From the NCBI GenBank assembly GCA_945946715.1, contig CAMEWU010000046.1, positions 1-12,878 of the forward strand: a stretch of 12,878 nt of DNA, read 5' to 3'. The notes under the pieces were generated by a model, which saw nothing but the letters and a program-made list of their open reading frames with translations, did not search any database and was not told where the DNA came from. Shown here in pieces: positions 1 to 6,343 of this stretch (position 1 is the stretch's first letter; each line of letters begins with the position of its first letter). Position numbers and translations under genes: made by a program. Source of the DNA: an uncultured Clostridium sp. (GTDB lineage Bacteria; Bacillota; Clostridia; Lachnospirales; Lachnospiraceae).

Positions 1-596
1 TAAGGTGTAAGATAAAACACATTTAATATCCCCATATTTAACTGCTTTAATGCTCCTTCATCATACATGCCCTTCATCGCCTGATTTTGATACTTTTTCA
101 AAAAATAATGCCAATCCGAGATAAAATTCTCATAGCGTTTCAAGTCTGATATACCCAGCCATTGTCGAATCTTTACTTTTGTCTTTTGTTCTGCCTTACA
201 CTGGTGTAATTGAAGAAAATATTGAAAGGTATCATCTTCATATAGCCTTCCTAACGGGAACATCCGACACATTCCCGGACGAATACCATGGATTCTGCAA
301 CGCCCCTTTTCATTTAAATAGTAACAGACATTTGACGATTCCTGCATTTTCAGATTCGGCAGGATAAGCCCCTCTATTACATTCAATTCCACAGAAGTAG
401 CTAATAAATCTTGAAATGACCGATTTTCTCCTACTGTCAACTGATATACATCATAAGGATCCAGCACAATAGACTGTCCCATATTATGACAACATGCGGA
501 ACAACCTTTACAGTCATTACAGCCTACCTTTGCCATATCACTGCTACTATATAGCTTTCCATCCGATACTTCTTTCAAATTCCATTCTCGTTCCAT
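1..596 (-). CDS. YkgJ-family cysteine-cluster protein (3' end outside window)
   Basis: An open frame of 198 codons reads leftward from the ATG at 596 and leaves the window. The protein has C26-x2-C29-x2-C32-x2-C35-C36, the CxxCxxCC core of the YkgJ / UPF0153 family. A second Cys-rich block follows, with C91, C100 (in CRIHGIRPGMCRMFPLG), C110 and C133. The family is thought to bind zinc or an Fe-S cluster; its reaction is generally unknown, although one relative is described as a flagellin lysine methylase. No signal peptide or membrane helix is visible, so it is probably cytosolic. The start is supported by an AAGGGG-type ribosome site and by lying 14 bases after the stop of the TPR gene, so the two are probably co-transcribed. 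The last visible bases begin a TA- codon, so the true end may be very close or further out. Confidence 0.85.
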   Translation of the reverse strand, partial: MEREWNLKEVSDGKLYSSSDMAKVGCNDCKGCSACCHNMGQSIVLDPYDVYQLTVGENRSFQDLLATSVELNVIEGLILPNLKMQESSNVCYYLNEKGRCRIHGIRPGMCRMFPLGRLYEDDTFQYFLQLHQCKAEQKTKVKIRQWLGISDLKRYENFISDWHYFLKKYQNQAMKGMYDEGALKQLNMGILNVFYLTP

Positions 597-610
597 ATCA
601 ATCCCCTTCG

Positions 611-2959
611 CTAAGATAAAGCCTGCTCTGCTTCTTCCAAGCCTGTATATCCATATAAAAGTACTGTATTAAGCATAATCTGTTCTGCCAGATTTTTATC
701 TTCATTCACTAATTGTGTAATGAAACGTCCATACATGACTAGCATAGGATCTGAATACGTCAGTAATTCTCCGCGCAAATATGTCTCATAAGAAGTATCC
801 CATTCCATATCCTCGCTGGTATGAATTCTTCTTGCATTTCCAGCCAGTTTGGGATACTTTGACTGGAATTCCTCCATCCACTTCACCTGTATCTTAACTA
901 TTTCGTTCACGATATTACGTTTATCCGGTGAAACCGGTGGCAAATCCGGTTCTATCTTTGCATATTCCTCCGGAGCAGTAGATTCCATCATCCGTCCATA
1001 CTTTTCTGTAATCATATTCCAGCCTTCAGACATTTTTCCTTCGAATTCCATCCGGTACTGAAGAAGCATTTCCTTTGTCCAGGTCCGGTATTGGCTGACC
1101 CTCATTATATGGAAGGTATGCCAGTCATCCTGACAGCCTGCTCTTCCACCTTCATTCTTCACCTGGTCAAACGCCTGAAATTCCATTACCGCGATTCGTT
1201 CTGCCAATTCTTCTACTGTGCACTCTATCCATTCTGCACTTTCTTCCAATCCTTCCCCGTAATTTTCCAGATAGAGAATATCCCCCTTGGTTTTAGGATA
1301 AACGATTCCTTGGTTCACCATTCCTTCCAATAAAGATGCTGCTATTGATTCTATCAGTTGATTATTGGCCGCAACATCCTGTAAATCAGTCTTAATTAAC
1401 TGCTGTGCTAACGATTTTATATCATCACAAAATTCAAAGCATTCCATTCCCCGATTCAACCACTTATCATGAGGACAAAACTGACGGTTAATTAAATATG
1501 TCGCATGAATCGCATATTCTAATGACTTGCTCCGCATCAAGGAAGCAGCTACCCAATCCTGTCTTTTAGCCATTCTGGGATAATTATACTGTCCATACTG
1601 TGAGAACAATGATGTATACTGTGCCAATCTTAGCAACCATGTTCTTCCCGGATAATACGCTTTTATTTGGTTTCGAATTCGTGAAAATTCACCCAGGTCA
1701 TCCCGGAACACTTTTCCGTTCACAGCAGCAGCCAGACGTTCTTCTCCCACTAGCGACCAGTCATTTTCTCCTTGTGGTCCCTCTTTACATCCAGTTAATT
1801 GCAGATAGAAATCTGAAATTCTCCGTACTCCAAAGCGATCTTTTGAATGAATCGTCCAGAACGTATTGTCATTCACTCCATTCACCCATTCTTCATAGGC
1901 CTTTTGCAATTTTTCTCCAATTGCTTCATAATCCTCATCGGTCAGCCACATACTAAAACCAATTCCAAAATCATGGTCTTCCGATATATCATCATCAAAT
2001 CCAAATCGATCTGATCCTTCCCCTGCAAACCCTACAGCAATTCTTGCTTCATAGTCCGGAAACTGCTCATGAATCTTCTCAGCACCATACTCCCGGTAAA
2101 ATTTCTCGCTCAACTCTAAACCGGATAAGCGTTTTGCTTTTCCATTATTACCGTTTTTTTCTGATTCTTGAATCTTTGCCTTCACTTGTTGCAGATTGTC
2201 TTCAACTCGCCGATAAGCTTCTGTTTTCCCAATATATGCTTCAATCATATGTAACGCCCGTTCATAATAAGCTTCTGACTCTTTATACTCTTTATTCTGA
2301 AAGCTTGCTTCTCCCATAGCAGACAAAGCCGCTGCCATGTGAGTATCTTCCACATTCATTGATTCAAAAATCGTGATTGCCTGTTTTAGATGGATAATAG
2401 AATCTTTTATGTTATGATTTGCTATCTCGCTGGCTCCCAGGTTCGCCAGCGTAACAGCTGTCTGGAATTCCTTGCCTGGTGTATGCTCTGCAATCACCAG
2501 TGCCTTTTGCAAACATTGAACTGCCATATCATACCGTCCCATCTCCTGATAAAGCAAGGCAACATTATTATATAATTCTGCATACCGGAAATCCATTTCC
2601 GGCACTTGTCCCTCGAACAAAGCAAACACCTGGCTATAATATTTCATTGCCATCTCCAAATCCCCTGCAGCCCTCAGTGCATTCGCTGAATTTAACAAAG
2701 TAGTCGCATGTGGTAAGGAATCTGCCAGACCTGCCTCCTCAATCAATTCCAATACCTCTTTAATTGCTTGTTTTGCTTTATCATACTGACTGGTTTCCCG
2801 AAAGAAACCCATCATTTCATTTAAAATTGTAATTCTGGCACTAATATCCTGTTCCTGTAATGCCTGTTCCATACTTAATTGAAAATAAGGTTCTACTTTT
2901 TCCATTTCTCCTTTTGAAAACAATTCATCTAATCCATCAAAAAATAATTGTATATTCAT
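611..2959 (-). CDS. TPR protein with DUF4037 nucleotidyltransferase-like domain and probable DUF4125 C-terminus
   Basis: This 782-aa soluble protein is built of three parts. Residues about 15-250 are helical repeats of TPR type, for example 'ALLYQEMGRYDMAVQCLQKAL' near 133-153 and 'GEASFQNKEYKESEAYYERAL' near 216-236. Residues about 280-560 look like a DUF4037 domain: G315-S316 is followed by DDDISEDHD ending at 330, resembling the GS...DxD metal and nucleotide site of the polymerase-beta-type nucleotidyltransferase fold, with D328 and D330 as likely metal ligands. Residues about 590-775 contain EFQAFDQVKNEGGRAGCQDD and a conserved-looking MRxSQYxxW stretch, which I associate with DUF4125. 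The substrate is unknown; transfer of a nucleotide to a protein or small molecule is only an inference from the fold. The start has GGAGG 10 bases upstream. The YkgJ gene follows 14 bases downstream. Confidence 0.85.
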   Translation of the reverse strand: MNIQLFFDGLDELFSKGEMEKVEPYFQLSMEQALQEQDISARITILNEMMGFFRETSQYDKAKQAIKEVLELIEEAGLADSLPHATTLLNSANALRAAGDLEMAMKYYSQVFALFEGQVPEMDFRYAELYNNVALLYQEMGRYDMAVQCLQKALVIAEHTPGKEFQTAVTLANLGASEIANHNIKDSIIHLKQAITIFESMNVEDTHMAAALSAMGEASFQNKEYKESEAYYERALHMIEAYIGKTEAYRRVEDNLQQVKAKIQESEKNGNNGKAKRLSGLELSEKFYREYGAEKIHEQFPDYEARIAVGFAGEGSDRFGFDDDISEDHDFGIGFSMWLTDEDYEAIGEKLQKAYEEWVNGVNDNTFWTIHSKDRFGVRRISDFYLQLTGCKEGPQGENDWSLVGEERLAAAVNGKVFRDDLGEFSRIRNQIKAYYPGRTWLLRLAQYTSLFSQYGQYNYPRMAKRQDWVAASLMRSKSLEYAIHATYLINRQFCPHDKWLNRGMECFEFCDDIKSLAQQLIKTDLQDVAANNQLIESIAASLLEGMVNQGIVYPKTKGDILYLENYGEGLEESAEWIECTVEELAERIAVMEFQAFDQVKNEGGRAGCQDDWHTFHIMRVSQYRTWTKEMLLQYRMEFEGKMSEGWNMITEKYGRMMESTAPEEYAKIEPDLPPVSPDKRNIVNEIVKIQVKWMEEFQSKYPKLAGNARRIHTSEDMEWDTSYETYLRGELLTYSDPMLVMYGRFITQLVNEDKNLAEQIMLNTVLLYGYTGLEEAEQALS

Positions 2960-3013
2960 GTGCTTTAATCCTCCAGTCTATCTAGAATTTCAATCCAGTA
3001 ATCATTCCTAAAT

Positions 3014-3042
3014 ATAATAGCACATTTTATACACTATATGAA
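3014..3042 (-). promoter_or_regulatory. Promoter for the TPR/YkgJ unit
   Basis: On the minus strand, TTCATA (3037-3042) is separated by exactly 17 bases from TATTAT (3014-3019). A TG one base before the -10 makes it an extended -10 element. It lies between the degV stop and the TPR start, about 55 bases before the start codon. I see no terminator between degV and this promoter, so read-through from degV is also possible. Confidence 0.55.
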
Positions 3043-3049
3043 GTAGAAC

Positions 3050-3913
3050 CTAATGATTTTTTCGAACATATACCAATCCAAATGCATTTGGTCCTACATG
3101 ACTACCAATTACTGCACCTGCATGAATTAAATGTTTCATACGAATCTGATATCCTGCCAGTCTAAGACTCTTTCTCAGTTGCTGTGCGGCTTCATCCACG
3201 TAGCTGTACATCAGGTAAATCGGATACCGTTCATCCGGTATTTCATGCTGAAGCTGTTCCGTCAAATACCTTACTGCTTTTTGCTGACCTCGTATTCGTG
3301 CAATGACTTCCGGTGTTCCTTTCTGATTTACGAATAATACCGGTTTTACTTTGACAATACTGCCAATCGCAGCCGCAACCTTAGAAATTCTCCCTCCTCT
3401 ATGGAGATACTCTAAGGTATTGACACAAGCATATAACCGTAAATCCATACATAAATGCAGAATTGCTTCAGCAATTTCTTTTGCAGACTTTCCTTGTTCT
3501 CTTAGCACTACTGCCTGCTCAACCAGCAATAATTCCCCGGCTGACGCGGAGCAACTATTAATTAAATAGCATCCCTCTCCTTCATAATTGTCACCATATA
3601 CATTCCTTGCAGCATTTACAGCACTTTGATAAGTCCCACTAAGCGAAGAAGATAGTAAAACAGCTACTACATCATCTCCTGCCGCTTTTGCTTTCTTAAA
3701 AATGGCTTCAAATTCATAAGGTGGAACTTGCGATGTCTTTGGAAAATCAGAACTACCGATTAATCTTTCATAAAATTCTGTTTTGGATATATCTATATTC
3801 TCCTTAAATACTTTATCATCCATTATGATAGATAAAGGTGCACAAGTTATTCCCCACTCTTCTATCATGCTTGTTTCAATATCAGAAGCAGAATCTGTTA
3901 CTATTCTTACCAT
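3050..3913 (-). CDS. DegV-family fatty-acid-binding protein
   Basis: This 287-aa protein is full length for DegV / FakB. These proteins bind a fatty acid and present it to the FakA kinase, so that external fatty acids can enter phospholipid synthesis; they act in the cytosol. Family motifs appear in order: DSASD (7-11), TSQVPP (60-65, usually TSQPSP), SSLSGTYQSA (89-98), NTLEYLHRGGRI (165-176) and GAVIGSHVGPNAFG (266-279). The usual buried Ser/Thr contacts to the carboxylate fall in the TSQ and SLSGTY loops. The start has GATGAGG about 10 bases upstream. The gene is divergent from fucO across 160 bases; a TATACT -10 candidate for degV lies at 3947-3952 but its -35 is poor. No fakA gene is in the window, which is common because FakB paralogues are often scattered. 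The bound lipid cannot be read from the sequence. Confidence 0.95.
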   Translation of the reverse strand: MVRIVTDSASDIETSMIEEWGITCAPLSIIMDDKVFKENIDISKTEFYERLIGSSDFPKTSQVPPYEFEAIFKKAKAAGDDVVAVLLSSSLSGTYQSAVNAARNVYGDNYEGEGCYLINSCSASAGELLLVEQAVVLREQGKSAKEIAEAILHLCMDLRLYACVNTLEYLHRGGRISKVAAAIGSIVKVKPVLFVNQKGTPEVIARIRGQQKAVRYLTEQLQHEIPDERYPIYLMYSYVDEAAQQLRKSLRLAGYQIRMKHLIHAGAVIGSHVGPNAFGLVYVRKNH

Positions 3914-4017
3914 GATTATAGTACCTCATCTTTATATTTTCAAAAATAGTATAAGCAATGAAAAAAGAAATATCCCAAAATTATATAACAAATTCTCTTT
4001 CGCTCGCCTCATTTTTC

Positions 4018-4026
4018 TGATAAAAT
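4018..4026 (+). promoter_or_regulatory. Possible extended -10 element for fucO
   Basis: TGATAAAAT matches an extended -10 (TG, one base, TAAAAT), about 48 bases before the fucO start. The hexamer 17 bases upstream (TTTCGC, 3998-4003) is a poor -35. It is the best candidate in the degV-fucO gap, but the call is weak. Confidence 0.35.
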
Positions 4027-4073
4027 ATATCCATAGCGTAAATCGCGAAAAAATTCATTTTAGGAGGTATTTT

Positions 4074-5222
4074 ATGGCAAACAGATTTGTATTAAACGAG
4101 ACAAGTTATCATGGTTCAGGAGCAATTCAAGCGATTCCGGAGGAAATTACCGGTCGTGGATTTCAAAAAGCATTCGTATGTTCCGATCCTGATTTGATTA
4201 AGTTCGGGGTTACAAAGAAGGTGACAGACGTATTAGATGCTGCAAACATTACATATGAGATTTATTCAGAAATCAAACCAAATCCAACGATTGAAAATGT
4301 ACAGACCGGTGTAGCTGCTTTTAAGGCTTCCGGTGCAGACTGTATTGTAGCAATCGGAGGCGGTTCCTCCATGGATACTGCTAAAGCAATCGGCATTATT
4401 ATTAAGAATCCGGAATTTGCAGATGTCAGAAGTCTGGAGGGTGTGGCACCAACCAAGAACAAATGTGTTCCAATCATTGCAGTACCAACTACTGCAGGAA
4501 CTGCAGCAGAGGTTACTATTAATTATGTTATAACTGATGTTGAAAAGAACCGTAAAATGGTATGCGTAGATGTTCATGATATTCCTGTGGTTGCCGTTGT
4601 TGACCCTGATATGATGAGCTCTATGCCAAAGGGATTAACCGCAGCAACCGGTATGGATGCTTTGACCCATGCTATTGAGGGTTATATCACAAAGGGTGCC
4701 TGGGAACTAAGTGATATGTTCCACTTAAAAGCAATTGAAATCATTTCTAAGCATTTACGTGGTGCTGTAGACAATACCCCGGAAGGCAGAGAGGGCATGG
4801 CTCTTGGTCAGTATGTGGCTGGCATGGGCTTTTCCAATGTAGGCCTTGGTATTGTACACTCTATGGCTCATCCTTTAGGTGCTTTATATGATACTCCACA
4901 CGGAATTGCAAATGCCATTATTCTTCCAACGGTTATGGAATATAATGCACCTGCTACCGGTGACAAATATCGTGAAATTGCAAGAGCTATGGGTGTAAAG
5001 GGTGTGGACGACATGTCCATTGAAGAAGCCAGAACTGCTGCTGTGGAGGCTGTTCGTCAGTTATCAAAGGATGTAGGAATTGCAGAAAACCTAAAAGAGA
5101 TTGTAAAGGCAGAGGATATTCCATTCTTAGCCCAGTCTGCTTACGACGATGCCTGCAGACCTGGCAATCCAAGAGATACCAGTGTAGAAGAAATCACTGC
5201 TCTTTATGAGTCATTGATTTAA
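4074..5222 (+). CDS. fucO: Lactaldehyde reductase / propanediol oxidoreductase, iron-dependent
   Basis: This 382-aa group III (iron-activated) alcohol dehydrogenase closely resembles Escherichia coli FucO in length and in long shared blocks such as MANR.xLNET, NPEFADVRSLEG, VPTTAGTAAEVTINYVITD and DALTHAIEGYIT. FucO interconverts L-lactaldehyde and (S)-1,2-propanediol with NADH/NAD+ in anaerobic fucose and rhamnose fermentation. The iron ligands are all present: D195, H199, H262 and H276. GGGS (95-98) forms the nucleotide loop, and D38 is at the position linked to NAD(H) preference. An open frame continues upstream to 3783, but I chose ATG 4074 because AGGAGG sits 6 bases before it and because MANRFVLNET matches the FucO N-terminus. 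No fucose or rhamnose genes are nearby, so the physiological aldehyde could differ. The hemerythrin gene follows after 29 bases. Confidence 0.93.
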   Translation: MANRFVLNETSYHGSGAIQAIPEEITGRGFQKAFVCSDPDLIKFGVTKKVTDVLDAANITYEIYSEIKPNPTIENVQTGVAAFKASGADCIVAIGGGSSMDTAKAIGIIIKNPEFADVRSLEGVAPTKNKCVPIIAVPTTAGTAAEVTINYVITDVEKNRKMVCVDVHDIPVVAVVDPDMMSSMPKGLTAATGMDALTHAIEGYITKGAWELSDMFHLKAIEIISKHLRGAVDNTPEGREGMALGQYVAGMGFSNVGLGIVHSMAHPLGALYDTPHGIANAIILPTVMEYNAPATGDKYREIARAMGVKGVDDMSIEEARTAAVEAVRQLSKDVGIAENLKEIVKAEDIPFLAQSAYDDACRPGNPRDTSVEEITALYESLI

Positions 5223-5251
5223 CGAAATACTAGAAATAAGGAGTATTCATT

Positions 5252-5647
5252 ATGTATGAAATGAAACCGGAATATTTGACTAATATTCCACTCATTGATG
5301 AAGAACACCAGCAATTGTTCGATTATGCCAATCAGATTTGTGACCTGCTTCATCAGGAATTCATTGCTGATAAATACGATAATATTGCAGACATTTTAGG
5401 AAAATTGCGAGATTACACAAAGAAGCATTTTGCAGATGAGGAAGCTTATATGGAATCCATTCAATATAAGAGACTCTTTTCTCAGAAGATACAGCATAAC
5501 GAATTTATTCAGAAATTAGATGCGTGGGATTTGGAATCCATTGACGAATTGGAAAATCAAGATGAAGCAATTCAGGAAATGCTCAACTTCTTAACTGACT
5601 GGTTAATCCATCATATTCTGGAACTGGATACCCAGATTGGGAAGTAA
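5252..5647 (+). CDS. Bacteriohemerythrin
   Basis: This 131-aa single-domain protein belongs to the hemerythrin-like O2-binding four-helix family and is probably cytosolic. The di-iron ligands can be read as H19 (IDEEH), H59 and E63 (HFADEE), H82, H121 and D126 (HILELD). The usual HxxxH pair on the third helix is QxxxH here (Q78, H82), so one of the five iron-binding histidines is replaced. Hemerythrins of anaerobes are proposed to scavenge oxygen or deliver or store iron. The start has AAGGAG 8 bases upstream. It sits 29 bases after fucO and is probably co-transcribed with it. The first 60 bases around its start recur at the right edge of the window as a second copy. Confidence 0.93.
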   Translation: MYEMKPEYLTNIPLIDEEHQQLFDYANQICDLLHQEFIADKYDNIADILGKLRDYTKKHFADEEAYMESIQYKRLFSQKIQHNEFIQKLDAWDLESIDELENQDEAIQEMLNFLTDWLIHHILELDTQIGK

Positions 5648-5652
5648 ATTGT

Positions 5653-5683
5653 AAGGGCGGAAGGTATGATACCTTCCGCCCTT
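5653..5683 (+). terminator. Perfect hairpin after hemerythrin, terminator-like
   Basis: A perfect stem of 14 base pairs (5653-5666 with 5670-5683) closes on a three-base loop, 6 bases after the hemerythrin stop. It is GC-rich in its lower half (GGGCGG/CCGCCC). There is no T tract on either side, so it may end transcription inefficiently or act mainly as a 3' stabilising hairpin. It could serve both the fucO transcript and the converging relic on the other strand. Confidence 0.6.
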
Positions 5684-5748
5684 GATTCATCAATAAGCTT
5701 GAAAAATACTTTTTTAATTAATTTATTCTTCCTTCAGACCATATATAA

Positions 5749-6213
5749 TCACTTCTTGATTCGCACTGTATACTGCGAAATAATCATAACTGCACCAACC
5801 GCTGTCATAATGATTCCAATAATCAAAACTGGCTTCCACGCACTAAAATATGCACACTGAATATAGTAATCAACAAGTATGGAATCGACTTGATTAGACG
5901 GTACTCCAAGCGAAATCATGTTTCCTGTGCCTGTCTCCTTAGATTCTCATCTGAAGTTGTAGACAAATATCCTATATACGAATTATTACCCGCAGGAATC
6001 AGATAGTAATATCTATTCTCATTTGGTCCATCATTCTTATACTGCACCTCTTTGTCAAACACACCATAATTGCACGGTATTTCACCTTCCACTACCATTC
6101 CGTTCTGAATATCATAGCTCTGTATATTTGCAATGTTAACCGGCGTCTTGTTTACATAACCATATCATTGCCAATATTGCGTAAATTTAGGATATATTAA
6201 TATACTTTTTCAT
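5749..6213 (-). pseudogene. Decayed small membrane protein, broken by a stop and frameshifts
   Basis: A good ribosome site (GGAGG, 6223-6227) precedes ATG 6213, but the frame stops after eight codons (MKKYINIS, then TAA at 6189-6187). The same frame goes on as a helix-like IYAILAMIW. The reading then shifts by one frame near 6150-6165 into GYVNKTPVNI, followed by an open middle section of about 75 residues ending at TGA 5918-5916. The original frame resumes there as MISLGVPSNQVDSILVDYY, then a membrane helix (WKPVLIIGIIMTAVGAVMII), and ends with TGA at 5749. The ancestor was probably a protein of about 150 aa with a membrane helix at each end and an outside domain between them. I do not recognise the family. 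No intact gene lies in this stretch. Confidence 0.72.
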
Positions 6214-6274
6214 AAGTTCTTTCCTCCGTTTATAGTCAATTCTTAGCTCTTTGTACTTCTTTCGTTAATTACAA

Positions 6275-6311
6275 ATTAACCCTGTCTCAATTATAACAAG
6301 ACAGGGTTAAT
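6275..6311 (-). terminator. Terminator after yhgE-like gene
   Basis: A perfect 13-base-pair inverted repeat (6275-6287 with 6299-6311, core ACCCTGTCT/AGACAGGGT) with an 11-base loop begins about 33 bases after the stop of the YhgE gene. In minus-strand reading the stem is followed by a short T-rich run (TTTGTAATT), which suits an intrinsic terminator. Confidence 0.75.
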
Positions 6312-6343
6312 CTCTCAATTAGTTTTTCCAAAAAGTTCCAAGA

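Noticed and set aside
179..367. Plus-strand open frame of 62 codons
   Set aside because: It lies antisense to the clear YkgJ-type Cys-cluster gene, and its peptide has no recognisable features.
1600..1956. Plus-strand open frame of 118 codons within the TPR gene
   Set aside because: It is antisense to a long, convincing coding region, with no good ribosome site or protein features.
3783..4073. In-frame upstream extension of the fucO reading frame
   Set aside because: It overlaps degV on the other strand, has no family similarity, and the ATG at 4074 has AGGAGG at ideal spacing and matches the FucO N-terminus.
4262..4577. Two minus-strand open frames inside fucO
   Set aside because: Both are shadows of the conserved dehydrogenase frame; the Cys- and Tyr-rich peptides look like reverse translations of it.
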